NCBI GenBank assembly: GCA_047601665.1
Contig: JASGIT010000001.1
Location: 2,170,001 to 2,234,000, forward strand
Reading direction: 5' to 3'
Length of the DNA: 64,000 nucleotides
DNA from: JASGIT01 sp047601665
GTDB lineage: Bacteria; Pseudomonadota; Gammaproteobacteria; Burkholderiales; Burkholderiaceae_C
A program made the position numbers and the translations under genes. Shown one piece after another: positions 51,779-62,068 of this stretch. Under the pieces are notes generated by a model. That model was not told where the DNA came from. It saw nothing but the letters and a program-made list of their open reading frames with translations, and ran no database searches. Each line of letters opens with the position of its first letter. The stretch's first letter is position 1.

Positions 51779-52960
51779 TTACAGCCCGGCCGCTGCGCGC
51801 AGCGCGGCCGCCTTGTCGGTGCGCTCCCAGCTGAATTCCGGCTCTTCGCGCCCGAAGTGGCCGTAGGCGGCGGTCTTGGCGTAGATCGGGCGCAGCAGGT
51901 CGAGCATCTGGATGATGCCCTTGGGCCGCAGGTCGAAATGCTCCTGCACCAGCTGGGCGATCTTCTCGTCGGAGATCACGCCCGTGCCCTCGGTGTAGAC
52001 CGTGACGTTCATCGGGCGCGCCACGCCGATGGCGTAGGCCACCTGGATCTGGCACTGCTTGGCCAGGCCCGCGGCCACGATGTTCTTGGCCACGTAGCGC
52101 GCGGCGTAGGCGGCGCTGCGGTCGACCTTCGTCGGGTCCTTGCCGCTGAACGCGCCGCCGCCGTGCGGGCAGGCGCCGCCGTAGGTGTCCACGATGATCT
52201 TGCGGCCCGTCAGCCCGCAGTCGCCCTGCGGGCCGCCGATGACGAAGCGGCCCGTGGGGTTGATGAGGTACTTGGTGTCCTGCAGCCATTCCTTGGGCAG
52301 CACGGGCTTGATGATTTCCTCGATGATGGCCTCGGTGAAGCTGGCCTTCATCTTGGTGGCCGTCTCGCTCTGGTCGGGGTGGTGCTGGGTGGAGAGCACC
52401 ACGGTGTCGATGCTGTGGGGCTTGCCGTCCACGTAGCGCATCGTCACCTGGCTCTTGGCGTCGGGGCGCAGGAAGGGCAGGCGCCCATCCTTGCGCAGCT
52501 GCGCCTGACGCTCGACGAGGCGGTGCGCGTAGTAGATGGGCGCGGGCATCAGTTCGGGCGTTTCGTCGCAGGCGTAGCCGAACATCAGGCCCTGGTCGCC
52601 CGCGCCGGTGTTCAGGTGGTCGTCGCTCGCGTGGTCCACGCCCTGGGCGATGTCGTTGCTCTGCTTGTCGTAGCAGACCATGACCGCGCAGCCCTTGTAA
52701 TCAATGCCGTAGTCGGTGTTGTCGTAGCCGATGCGCTTGATGGTGTCGCGCGCGACCTGGATGTAGTCCACGTGCGCGTTGGTGGTGATCTCGCCCGCGA
52801 GGACGACGAGGCCGGTGTTGGTCAGCGTCTCGGCGGCCACGCGCGAGCGCGGGTCTTGCTCGAAGATGGCGTCGAGGATGGCGTCCGAGATCTGGTCGGC
52901 TACCTTGTCGGGGTGGCCCTCGGAGACGGATTCGGAGGTGAAGAGGAAGTCGTTCGCCAT
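51779..52960 (-). CDS. metK: S-adenosylmethionine synthase
   Basis: Makes SAM from ATP and methionine. The 393-residue protein has TSESVSEGHPDKVADQISD at the start, GAGDQGLMFGYA, and the P-loop-like GGGAFSGKDPTKVDRSAAY. Divergent from the lipid A acyltransferase genes. No recognisable SAM or SAH riboswitch was identified in the leader. Confidence 0.98.
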   Translation of the reverse strand: MANDFLFTSESVSEGHPDKVADQISDAILDAIFEQDPRSRVAAETLTNTGLVVLAGEITTNAHVDYIQVARDTIKRIGYDNTDYGIDYKGCAVMVCYDKQSNDIAQGVDHASDDHLNTGAGDQGLMFGYACDETPELMPAPIYYAHRLVERQAQLRKDGRLPFLRPDAKSQVTMRYVDGKPHSIDTVVLSTQHHPDQSETATKMKASFTEAIIEEIIKPVLPKEWLQDTKYLINPTGRFVIGGPQGDCGLTGRKIIVDTYGGACPHGGGAFSGKDPTKVDRSAAYAARYVAKNIVAAGLAKQCQIQVAYAIGVARPMNVTVYTEGTGVISDEKIAQLVQEHFDLRPKGIIQMLDLLRPIYAKTAAYGHFGREEPEFSWERTDKAAALRAAAGL

Positions 52961-53092
52961 TTTGTAAACTCCTGTAGATGGCTGGGAGAGAGCACGTTGC
53001 CCGGCCTTGGGAGCTTTGGCGAACGCTTTAGCAGATTTTTTTAACGTCGCCCTGCAAGTTGCTCAGTTAACTCAGCGACACCTCGAATTCTA

Positions 53093-53926
53093 ATGCCAAC
53101 GCTGTTTCGCCTGCTGTCTCTGCTGCCTTTGTGGCTGCTCCACGCCGTGGGCGCGCTGCTGGGCTGGCTGGTTTTCTTCGCATCGCCCACCTACCGCCGC
53201 CGCTTTCTCGACAACGCGGCGCTGGCGGGCTACCCGTTTGCGCGGGTGCGCGCCGCCGTGGGCCACGCGGGGCGCATGGCGGCCGAGTCGCCCCGGCTGT
53301 GGCTGGGCGACTTGCCCGCCTGCCGCATGGAGAACGCCGAGTGCGTGGAGCGCGCTTGGAGCCAGGGCAAGGGCATCGTCTTCCTCACGCCGCACCTGGG
53401 CTGCTTTGAAATGTCGGTGCAGGCCGCCGCGCGGCGCTGGAGCGCGGTGCATGGCGACATCACCATCCTGTACCGCCCGGCGCGCCAGCCCTGGCTGGCC
53501 GGGCTGATGCGTACGGCGCGCAACCGCCCCGGCGTGCGCGCCGTGCCCACCGACCTGGCGGGCGTGCGCCAGATGATCAAGGCCCTGCGCCGGGGCCAGG
53601 CCGTGGGCCTGCTGCCCGACCAGGTGCCGCCCGCGGGCCAGGGCCTGTGGGCGCCGTTCTTCGGCCGCGACGCCTACACCATGACCCTGGCCGCCCGGCT
53701 GGCGCAGCAGACCGGCGCCGCCGTGCTGCTGGCGCGCTGCGAGCGCGAGCCCTGGGGCCGGGGCTATGTGCTGCATTTGGAGGCGTTGCCCGCCCCCTTG
53801 CCCGATGGCCTGGAAGCCGCCGTGCGGCAGATCAACCAGGCGATGGAGGGCCTGATCCGCCAGTGCCCCGGCCAGTACCTGTGGGGCTACGCGCGCTACA
53901 AGAATCCGAGAGAGGTGTCCGCATGA
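53093..53926 (+). CDS. Lipid A acyltransferase, LpxL/HtrB family (first copy)
   Basis: 277 residues. An N-terminal membrane anchor precedes the acyltransferase HxxxxE-type motif in TPHLGCFEMS, followed by GLLPDQVPP. It adds secondary acyl chains to lipid A. The stop overlaps the next, related gene by ATGA. Confidence 0.9.
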   Translation: MPTLFRLLSLLPLWLLHAVGALLGWLVFFASPTYRRRFLDNAALAGYPFARVRAAVGHAGRMAAESPRLWLGDLPACRMENAECVERAWSQGKGIVFLTPHLGCFEMSVQAAARRWSAVHGDITILYRPARQPWLAGLMRTARNRPGVRAVPTDLAGVRQMIKALRRGQAVGLLPDQVPPAGQGLWAPFFGRDAYTMTLAARLAQQTGAAVLLARCEREPWGRGYVLHLEALPAPLPDGLEAAVRQINQAMEGLIRQCPGQYLWGYARYKNPREVSA

Positions 53927-54789
53927 TGTCGCGTCTGGGCGTCTGGTTCATGGGCGTGCTGGCGCACCTGCCGCTGCCGGCATTGCGGGCGCTGGGCTGG
54001 CTGCTGGGGCAGGTCTTCTACGTGCTGGCCGTGCCGCGCCGCCGCGTGGCGCTCACCAATCTGGCGCTGTGCTATCCCGAGGCCAGCGCGGCCCAGCGCC
54101 GCGCCTGGGCGCGCGAGACCTTCGTGCGCTTCTGCCAGGCGTGGCTGGACCGGAGCTGGCTCTGGTCGTCGCCGCGCGCGGTGGTCGAGTCGCGCGTCAA
54201 GCTGCGGGGCGCGCTGCATGAGCTGGACGGCGACACGCCCACCATCGTCTTCGCGCCGCACTTCTACGGCATGGACGCGGGCGGCCTCGCGTTGCCGCTG
54301 CACACCACGCGGCCGTTCACGTCCATCTTCGCCACGCACCCCAACCCGGCCATCGACGGCTGGTTCATGGCGGGCCGCCAGCGCTTCGGCGACGTGCGCA
54401 TGTTGAACCGCGCCGACGGCGTCAAGCCCATCATCGCCAACCTGCGCAAGGGCGGCCTGCTGTACCTGCTGCCCGACATGGACCTGGGCCGCAACGAATC
54501 GCTGTTCGTGCCGTACTTCGGCCAGATCGCGGCCACGGTGCCTTCGCTGCCGCGCTTCGCGCGCCTGGGCCGCGCCAAGGTGCTGGGCATGTACACGCGC
54601 ATGACGCCCGAAGGCTACGTGGCCGAGATCACGCCCGCCTGGGCCCACTACCCCACGGACGACGTGGAGGCCGACACCACGCGCATGAACCGCGAACTGC
54701 AAGCCGCCATCGACACCATGCCGGGCCAGTACTACTGGGTGCACCGGCGGTTCAAGACGCGGCCCGAGGGGGAGCCGTCGGTGTATTGA
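53923..54789 (+). CDS. Lipid A acyltransferase, LpxL/LpxM family (second copy)
   Basis: 288 residues, paralogous to the preceding gene: membrane anchor, APHFYGMDAG motif (Asp in place of Glu) and LPDMDLGRNESLFVPYFG. Two different secondary acyl chains are a natural outcome of the pair. The alternative start 53926 differs by one residue. Confidence 0.9.
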   Translation: MMSRLGVWFMGVLAHLPLPALRALGWLLGQVFYVLAVPRRRVALTNLALCYPEASAAQRRAWARETFVRFCQAWLDRSWLWSSPRAVVESRVKLRGALHELDGDTPTIVFAPHFYGMDAGGLALPLHTTRPFTSIFATHPNPAIDGWFMAGRQRFGDVRMLNRADGVKPIIANLRKGGLLYLLPDMDLGRNESLFVPYFGQIAATVPSLPRFARLGRAKVLGMYTRMTPEGYVAEITPAWAHYPTDDVEADTTRMNRELQAAIDTMPGQYYWVHRRFKTRPEGEPSVY

Positions 54790-54790
54790 G

Positions 54791-54855
54791 CTTTTTGGGC
54801 CAAATTGGCCTCCAGCGCTTGTGCAGCAAGCGCTGGCAGCTTTTATTTTGATAGC
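54791..54855. repeat. Palindromic repeat copy 8
   Basis: GGGCCAAATTGGCCTCCAGC followed by GCTTG-TGCAGC-AAGCGCTGGCAGC and TTTTATTTTGATAGC. It is close to consensus, between convergent genes, and supplies the stop codon and last residues of the hydrolase on the minus strand. It probably terminates both. Confidence 0.78.
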
Positions 54856-55748
54856 AGGAACTGCGCCAGTTCGCGGGTGACCCGCTGCGGCTGCTCCTGC
54901 ACCACCCAGTGCGACGCGCCCTCGATGGGCACCACGCGCAGGTCGGGCACCCAGTCCCCCAGGCCGTCGAGCAGCGCGGGCAGCAGGGCGGGGTCGGCCA
55001 TGCCCCACATCACCAGGGTGGGCACGTGGATCGCCAGCACCTCGCGCGCGAACTGCAGCTGGAGGATCGGGTCGTCCGCCGACAGCGGCGGGCGCATGGG
55101 GCTGGCGCGGTAGTAGTTGCAGCCGCCCTTCAGGCCCTTGGCCCAGACAGCGTGGTACTTGGCGCGTTCGTCCGCCGTCATCCACACGGGCGGCTGGCCC
55201 TGCGGGTCGTTGAACATGGCGAACATGCGCTTGAAACCGTCCTCGGCCAGCAGCGCCTCGGCGTCGGGGCGGCACAGGAAGTGCATGTAGCGGCTCGCGG
55301 CCTGCTGGGCCGGGTTCTTCTGCAACTCGCGCAGGAAGGCGCCCGCGTGGGGCGAGTTGATGATGCACAGGCGCTGCATCAGCCGCGGGTGCTGGTTGGC
55401 CACGCTCCAGGCCACCGCGCCGCCCCAGTCGTGCGCCACCAGGGCGGCCAGGGGCGCATCGGGGCTCTCGATGGCGATCAGCGCGGCGATGTCCTGGATG
55501 AGGTGCTTGGCGCGGTAGGCCTCGACTTCGGCGGGCGCGTCCGACGGGCCGAAGCCGCGCAGGAAGGGCGCCACGCAGCGGTAGCCGCCGTTCTCGGGTT
55601 GGGAAAAATGCTCCAGCAACTCGTCCCAGATGAAGGCCGCCTCGGGAAAGCCGTGCATGAACAGCAGCACGGGGCGGCCCGGCTCGCCCGCCACGCGGCA
55701 GGCCAGGGTGATGCCATGGGGCAAGGGGCGGGCGATTTCGGTGATCAT
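54843..55748 (-). CDS. Alpha/beta hydrolase (epoxide hydrolase / dehalogenase-like)
   Basis: 301 residues. It has MHGFPEAAFIW oxyanion-hole motif, nucleophile elbow AHDWGGA (Asp nucleophile), and GASHWVVQEQP near the end for the His. It is typical of epoxide hydrolases or haloacid/haloalkane dehalogenases. A good AGGAG site precedes ATG 55748. Its last few residues (LLSK) are encoded in palindromic repeat DNA. Confidence 0.88.
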   Translation of the reverse strand: MITEIARPLPHGITLACRVAGEPGRPVLLFMHGFPEAAFIWDELLEHFSQPENGGYRCVAPFLRGFGPSDAPAEVEAYRAKHLIQDIAALIAIESPDAPLAALVAHDWGGAVAWSVANQHPRLMQRLCIINSPHAGAFLRELQKNPAQQAASRYMHFLCRPDAEALLAEDGFKRMFAMFNDPQGQPPVWMTADERAKYHAVWAKGLKGGCNYYRASPMRPPLSADDPILQLQFAREVLAIHVPTLVMWGMADPALLPALLDGLGDWVPDLRVVPIEGASHWVVQEQPQRVTRELAQFLLSK

Positions 55749-55758
55749 TGCGCTACTC

Positions 55759-55808
55759 CTGTTTTGATAGCTGGCAGCGCTGGATGGATAAGCGCTCAGG
55801 CCGGATTT
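55759..55808. repeat. Palindromic repeat copy 9
   Basis: TGTTTTGATAGCTGGCAGCG then CTGGATGGATAAGCGCTCAGGCCGG. It lies in the 47-bp gap between the hydrolase and engB and overlaps the engB stop codon. Confidence 0.7.
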
Positions 55809-56470
55809 TGTTCGGACTCAGGTTGGGGTTCGGGCGGCGCGGGGTGCGACCACTGCCAGAGCAGCTGCGCCACCTCGTCCACGCCCTGCTTCTTGAGGGC
55901 GGAGAACATCCTCACCTCGCCACCTCCGGCTTGCAGTCGCGTAATCGACAACACCTTGGCCTGTTCGCTGCGCGTGAGCTTGTCGGCCTTGGTCAGCAGC
56001 ACCAGGAACTTCAGCCCCGCCTCCACGCGCGGGCGCACCACTTCGAGCAGGGCCTCGTCCAGTTCGGTCAGGCCCAGGCGCGGGTCGCACAGCAGCACGA
56101 TGCCCGTCAGGCCCGTGCGGCTCACGAGGTAATTGGCCATCACCTGCTGCCAGCGCTGCTTGTCGGTGCGCGACACCGCCGCGTAGCCGTAGCCGGGCAG
56201 GTCGGCCAGCACCGCGTCCGTCACGCCCTGCTTGCCCAGGGAAAACAGGTTGAGGTGCTGCGTGCGCCCCGGCTTCTTCGAGGCGAAGGCAAGCTGCTTT
56301 TGCTGCGTGAGCGTGTTGATGCAGGTGGACTTGCCCGCGTTCGAGCGGCCCACGAAGGCGATCTCGGGCACGGTGATGTCGGGCAACTGGTTCAGCTGCG
56401 CCGCCGTGGTCAGAAAGCGGGCCGTGTGCATCCAGCCCATGGCGGCTTTGGCGTCAATGGTGTTATTCAT
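55796..56470 (-). CDS. engB: Ribosome biogenesis GTPase EngB (YsxC/YihA)
   Basis: 224 residues. It has G1 GRSNAGKSTCIN, G3 DLPGYGYA, G4 TKADK and the G5 region SALKKQG. Needed for large-subunit assembly. Its stop lies inside a palindromic repeat. Divergent from cytochrome c4 across 62 bp. Confidence 0.96.
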   Translation of the reverse strand: MNNTIDAKAAMGWMHTARFLTTAAQLNQLPDITVPEIAFVGRSNAGKSTCINTLTQQKQLAFASKKPGRTQHLNLFSLGKQGVTDAVLADLPGYGYAAVSRTDKQRWQQVMANYLVSRTGLTGIVLLCDPRLGLTELDEALLEVVRPRVEAGLKFLVLLTKADKLTRSEQAKVLSITRLQAGGGEVRMFSALKKQGVDEVAQLLWQWSHPAPPEPQPESEQNPA

Positions 56471-56532
56471 GAGAAGGGGCGCATTGTAGAATCTACGGGC
56501 TTTTGCTTACATAACCACACACGTCCCTCGAT

Positions 56533-57180
56533 ATGAAGTTGCTCGCCTCCCTGCTGACGGCTGCCGTGCTGGTGGCCCCCGCCGTTCCGGTGTTTGCCGC
56601 GGAAGGCCATGCCGCCCCGGCGGCTGCCCCCAGGGCCGCCAAACCCGATCTGGCCAAGGGCGAAGCCGCCTACACCGCCACCTGCGCCGCCTGCCATGGC
56701 GCGGACGGCAACTCCACCGTCACGGCCCAGCCCAAGCTGTCGCAGCAGCACCCGGAATACCTGGTCAAGCAACTGCAGGACTTCAAGTCGGGCAAGCGCG
56801 CCGACCCCATCATGAAGGGCTTCGCCTCACAGCTGTCCGACGAGGACATGAAGAACATCGCCTACTGGGTGACCACCAAGGCCGCCAAGCCCGGCTACGC
56901 CAAGGACAAGGACCTGGTGGCCCTGGGCGAGCGCATCTACCGCGGCGGCATCCAGGACCGCGCCATCGCCGCCTGCGCGGGCTGCCACAGCCCCAACGGC
57001 GCGGGCATTCCGGCGCAGTACCCGCGCCTGTCGGGCCAGCACGCGGATTACACCGTCACGCAGCTCAACGCCTTCCGCGCCGGCAAGCGCGCCAACAGCC
57101 CGCAAATGGCGGGCGTGGCCGCCAAGATGAACGACCGCGAGATCAAGGCCGTGGCCGATTACATCGCCGGCCTGCATTGA
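56533..57180 (+). CDS. Diheme cytochrome c4
   Basis: 215 residues: a signal peptide ending near VFA, an Ala/Pro linker, then two cytochrome c domains with heme motifs CAACH and CAGCH and downstream Met ligands. It carries electrons in the periplasm to terminal oxidases. Followed by a terminator and then the cytochrome c assembly genes. Confidence 0.93.
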   Translation: MKLLASLLTAAVLVAPAVPVFAAEGHAAPAAAPRAAKPDLAKGEAAYTATCAACHGADGNSTVTAQPKLSQQHPEYLVKQLQDFKSGKRADPIMKGFASQLSDEDMKNIAYWVTTKAAKPGYAKDKDLVALGERIYRGGIQDRAIAACAGCHSPNGAGIPAQYPRLSGQHADYTVTQLNAFRAGKRANSPQMAGVAAKMNDREIKAVADYIAGLH

Positions 57181-57210
57181 GCCGGAACTTCGGCGTCAAC
57201 CATCCATTCA

Positions 57211-57241
57211 AAGGGCGGGGCCGGCGGCCTCGCCCTTTTTT
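57211..57241 (+). terminator. Rho-independent terminator after cytochrome c4
   Basis: A 12-bp stem AAGGGCGGGGCC / GGCCTCGCCCTT (one G-U pair), 3-nt loop and a run of six T. It ends 3 bp before the resB ATG, so resB needs its own promoter or read-through. Confidence 0.85.
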
Positions 57242-57244
57242 CTT

Positions 57245-59371
57245 ATGACAGCCTCCACCCACGGCCTTCGCATCCACACCCGCTCCGCCGCGCTGCGCGC
57301 CACGGTGGAGCTGCTGTCCTCGATGCGCTTCGCGATCTCGCTGCTCACGGTGATCTGCATCGCCTCGGTGATCGGCACCGTGCTCAAGCAGCACGAGCCC
57401 GTGGCCAACTACGTCAACCAGTTCGGGCCGTTCTGGGCCGAACTGTTCCTGGCGGCCAAGCTCAACGCGGTGTACAGCGCGTGGTGGTTCCTGCTGATCC
57501 TGGCGTTCCTGGTCACCAGCACCTCGCTGTGCATCGCGCGGCACACGCCCAAGTACCTGGCCGACCTGCGCAGCTACAAGGAGAACGTTCGCGAGCAAAG
57601 CCTGCAGGCCTTCCACCACAAGGCCCACGCGCAACTGGGCGATGCCCCCGAGGCCGCCGCGCGGCGCATCGGCCAGCTGCTGGCCAGCGGCGGCTGGAAG
57701 GTGCGCCTGCAGCAGCGTGAAACCGGCTGGATGGTGGCCGCCAAGAAGGGCGCGGCGCACAAGATCGGCTACATCGCCGCGCACAGCGCCATCGTGCTGG
57801 TGTGCCTGGGCGGGCTGCTCGACGGCGACCTGATCGTGCGCGCGCAGATGTGGCTGGGCGGCAAGACGCCGTACCGGGGCGGCGGCATGGTGGCCGACGT
57901 GAAGCCCGAGCACCGCCTCTCCACCAGCAACCCCACCTTCCGGGGCAACCTGTTCGTGGCCGAGGGGTCGCAGTCCAGCACGGCCATCCTGAGCCAGTCC
58001 GACGGCGTGCTGCTGCAGGACTTGCCGTTCGCCATCGAACTCAAGAAATTCATCATCGAGCACTACTCGACCGGAATGCCCAAGCTGTTCGCCAGCGAGG
58101 TCGTCATCCACGACAAGGCCACGGGCGCGGCCATTCCCGAGCGCATCGAGGTCAACCACCCGGCGAGCTACCGTGGCATCGAGATCTACCAGTCCAGCTT
58201 CGACGACGGCGGCTCGCACGTCAAATTGCAGGCCCTGCCCATGGCGCCGGGCGTCAAGCCGTTCGACGTGGAAGGCGAGATCGGCGGCCAGACGGCATTG
58301 GACAACGGCAACGACAAGCTCACGCTCGAATTCACCGCGCTGCGCACCATCAACGTCGAGAACATGGGTGATGGCGAAGGCGGCTCGGGCGCTGACGTGC
58401 GCAAGGTGAACCTGGGCCAGTCCATCGAGCAGCACCTGGGCGCGGGCAACAAGACCACGTCCAAGAAGGAACTGCGCAACGTCGGCCCCAGCATCGGCTA
58501 CAAGCTGCGCGACGCCGCCGGCCAGGCGCGCGAGTACCACAACTACATGCTGCCCGTGGACACCGGCGACGGCCAGCCCGTGTACCTGCTGGGCGTGCGC
58601 GACCAGCCCGACCAGCCCTTCCGCTACCTGCGCGTGCCCATGGACGACCAGGGCGGAATGCAGGGCTTTCTGCGCCTGCGCGCCGCCCTGGCCGACCCGG
58701 CCCTGCGCGAGCAGGCCGTGCAGCGTTATGCGGCCAAGGTGGTGGACCCCGCGCGCAAGGACCTGGCCGGGCAGCTGGCCCAGTCCGCCCAGCGCGCGCT
58801 GGCGCTGTTCGCGGGCGGCGCGGACAAGAGGGGCGGCCTGCAGGCCGTGTCCGACTTCATGGAAGCCAACGTGCCCGAGGCCGAGCGCGCCAAGGCCAGC
58901 GAGGTGCTGGTGCGCATCCTCAACGGCACGCTGTTCGAGCTCGCGCAAGTCACCCGCGAGCGCGCCGGGCTGGCCCCGTTGCCGCAAAGCGACAAGACCC
59001 AGGCGTTCATGACGCAGGCCGTGCTGTCGCTGTCCGACGCGCAGTTCTACCCCGCGCCCTTCGCGCTGGAGCTCAAGGACTTCACCCAGGTGCAGGCCAG
59101 CGTGTTCCAGGTGGCGCGCGCGCCGGGCAAGAAAGTGGTTTACCTGGGCTGCGCCTTGCTCATCCTCGGCGTTTTTGCCATGCTCTACGTGCGCGACCGG
59201 CGCCTGTGGGTCTGGCTCGCGCCGCGGGCCGCCGGGTCCGACGCCCGCATGGCCCTGTCCACCAACCGCAAGACCATGGACGGCGACCGTGAATTCGCCG
59301 AACTGAGCCAGAAATTGATAGGCGCACAATTCCCGCTACCCACGCCAGCGCGCCACGGAGACGCCGCATGA
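57245..59371 (+). CDS. resB: Cytochrome c assembly protein ResB (Ccs1)
   Basis: System II cytochrome c assembly, with CcsA. 708 residues: membrane helices near residues 25-45, 78-95, 177-195 and near 640, with a large periplasmic region between. The stop overlaps the ccsA start by ATGA. Typical for betaproteobacteria, which use System II rather than Ccm. Confidence 0.93.
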   Translation: MTASTHGLRIHTRSAALRATVELLSSMRFAISLLTVICIASVIGTVLKQHEPVANYVNQFGPFWAELFLAAKLNAVYSAWWFLLILAFLVTSTSLCIARHTPKYLADLRSYKENVREQSLQAFHHKAHAQLGDAPEAAARRIGQLLASGGWKVRLQQRETGWMVAAKKGAAHKIGYIAAHSAIVLVCLGGLLDGDLIVRAQMWLGGKTPYRGGGMVADVKPEHRLSTSNPTFRGNLFVAEGSQSSTAILSQSDGVLLQDLPFAIELKKFIIEHYSTGMPKLFASEVVIHDKATGAAIPERIEVNHPASYRGIEIYQSSFDDGGSHVKLQALPMAPGVKPFDVEGEIGGQTALDNGNDKLTLEFTALRTINVENMGDGEGGSGADVRKVNLGQSIEQHLGAGNKTTSKKELRNVGPSIGYKLRDAAGQAREYHNYMLPVDTGDGQPVYLLGVRDQPDQPFRYLRVPMDDQGGMQGFLRLRAALADPALREQAVQRYAAKVVDPARKDLAGQLAQSAQRALALFAGGADKRGGLQAVSDFMEANVPEAERAKASEVLVRILNGTLFELAQVTRERAGLAPLPQSDKTQAFMTQAVLSLSDAQFYPAPFALELKDFTQVQASVFQVARAPGKKVVYLGCALLILGVFAMLYVRDRRLWVWLAPRAAGSDARMALSTNRKTMDGDREFAELSQKLIGAQFPLPTPARHGDAA

Positions 59372-60699
59372 ACACCACCACGCTCACCCTGCACGAGGGC
59401 TACTTCTCGCGCCGCAACTGGTTCGACTGGCTGTTTGCCGCCGTCGTCGCGGCGGGCGGCCTGTTTGCGCTGCAACGCTACGGCACGGCCATGGACGTCT
59501 ATGACAAAGGCGTGCTGGTGGCCGCCATGCCCGCCGCCATCTGGCTGGGCTGGCTCTGGCGGCCCCTGGCGCGGCTGATGCTGGCGGTGGCGGCGCTGGC
59601 GCTGATGGCCATTGGCCTGTACCACGGCGACCTGGCGCGGTCGGAGACGGTGTTCGGCCTCAAATACTTCCTCTCCAGCCAGTCCGCCATTCTGTGGATG
59701 AGCGTGCTGTTCTTCATGAGCACGGTGTTCTACTGGCTGGGCATGTTCTCCCGCAGCGCCAACGGGGCCATGGCGCTGATCGGCTCGCGCATCGCCTGGG
59801 TGGCCGTCGGCATGGCGCTCACCGGCACCATGGTGCGCTGGTACGAGAGCTACCTCATCGGCCCCGACATCGGCCACATCCCCGTGTCCAACCTGTACGA
59901 AGTGTTCGTGCTGTTCTGCTGGATGACGGCCACGTTCTACCTCTACTACGAGCACCAGTACGGCACGCGCGCGCTGGGCGGCTTCGTCATGCTGGTGGTC
60001 AGCGCGGCGGTGGGCTTTCTGCTCTGGTACACCGTGGCGCGCGACGCGCAGGAGATCCAGCCCCTGGTGCCCGCGCTGAAAAGCTGGTGGATGAAGCTGC
60101 ACGTGCCCGCCAACTTCATCGGCTACGGCACCTTCGCGCTGTCGGCCATGGTGGCGTTCGCCTACCTCATCAAGCAGCAGGCCGCCCTGCCCCCCGAAGA
60201 ACAGCGCTGGTACAAGCTGGCCCCGCTGTGGCTCCTGGGCGTGGTGCTGTGCTTCGAGCCCATCGTGTTCCGGCAAGGAGCGGCGGCGCAGGGCGGCAGC
60301 AGCTACTGGATGGTGTACTTCGGCATCTCCGCGCTGATCGTGGCCGGCATCCTGCTGGGCCGCCGCCGCATCGCCGCGCAGCTGCCCACCTTCGAGGTGC
60401 TGGACGACGTGATGTACAAGGCCATCGCCGTGGGCTTCGCCTTCTTCACCATCGCCACCGTGCTGGGCGCGCTGTGGGCCGCCGAGGCCTGGGGCGGCTA
60501 CTGGAGCTGGGACCCCAAGGAAACCTGGGCGCTGATCGTCTGGCTCAACTACGCCGCCTGGCTGCACATGCGGCTCGTGAAGGGGCTGCGCGGCACGGTG
60601 TCGGCCTGGTGGGCGCTGGCGGGGCTGGCGGTCACCTCGTTCGCCTTCCTGGGCGTGAACATGTTCCTGAGCGGGCTGCACAGCTACGGCACGCTGTAA
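59368..60699 (+). CDS. ccsA: Cytochrome c assembly protein CcsA (CcsB/ResC)
   Basis: Heme-exporting and presenting membrane partner of ResB. The 443-residue, multi-helix protein has the tryptophan-rich heme-handling motif WGGYWSWDPKETWALIVW and conserved flanking histidines (LHVPANFIGY and LHMRLVKG). Translationally coupled to resB. Confidence 0.94.
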   Translation: MNTTTLTLHEGYFSRRNWFDWLFAAVVAAGGLFALQRYGTAMDVYDKGVLVAAMPAAIWLGWLWRPLARLMLAVAALALMAIGLYHGDLARSETVFGLKYFLSSQSAILWMSVLFFMSTVFYWLGMFSRSANGAMALIGSRIAWVAVGMALTGTMVRWYESYLIGPDIGHIPVSNLYEVFVLFCWMTATFYLYYEHQYGTRALGGFVMLVVSAAVGFLLWYTVARDAQEIQPLVPALKSWWMKLHVPANFIGYGTFALSAMVAFAYLIKQQAALPPEEQRWYKLAPLWLLGVVLCFEPIVFRQGAAAQGGSSYWMVYFGISALIVAGILLGRRRIAAQLPTFEVLDDVMYKAIAVGFAFFTIATVLGALWAAEAWGGYWSWDPKETWALIVWLNYAAWLHMRLVKGLRGTVSAWWALAGLAVTSFAFLGVNMFLSGLHSYGTL

Positions 60700-60764
60700 C
60701 CGGAGGCGGCCCGGGAACGAATAACGGGGGGAGAGCTTCTGATGTCAGACGAAAGGCCCGACCT

Positions 60765-61741
<977 letters not shown>

Positions 61742-61742
<1 letters not shown>

Positions 61743-61836
61743 ATTGATAGCTGCTTGCGCTGGATGCACAAGCACTTCAGAGGGGTTTCATATAAAGAGT
61801 GGCTGATGGCAAGCGCTGGCAGCTATTGTTTTTGCA
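61742..61836. repeat. Palindromic repeat copy 10 (two half-copies)
   Basis: ATTGATAGCTGCTTGCGCTG at one end and GCAAGCGCTGGCAGCTATTG, then TTTTTGC, at the other, separated by about 45 bp. This fills the start of the 326-bp msrP-flagellin gap; the rest holds the flagellin promoter and no ORF. Confidence 0.65.
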
Positions 61837-61926
61837 GCGCCCCGGCGTGGGAGCGGCCCGCCAACCCCTCACGGCCCCAGCCCGCGGGCTGCGCCGGGGG
61901 GCTTGCAACCGGTTTGTAAATTTCCC

Positions 61927-61953
61927 TCAAGTTTCCCGAGCACTGCCCGAAAA
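61927..61953 (+). promoter_or_regulatory. Sigma-28-type (FliA) promoter of flagellin
   Basis: TCAAGTTT, 11-bp spacer, CCCGAAAA; consensus is TAAAGTTT-N11-GCCGATAA. Seven of eight and six of eight positions match. It is about 115 bp upstream of the flagellin ATG. Confidence 0.75.
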
Positions 61954-62068
61954 CCATCTCAACGGGCCGTTTGAACCAGGAAGTGACGACCCGCCGTTCA
62001 CCAGGCAAGCCAGTTCCGGCGCTGTGAATTTCGTCAGTTCCGCCAGTTCTTTTTTCAGGAGATTTGTC

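Noticed and set aside
52961..53092. SAM or SAH riboswitch in the metK leader
   Set aside because: Some short stems (GTCGC...GCGAC) are present but the conserved core of known SAM/SAH riboswitches could not be matched.
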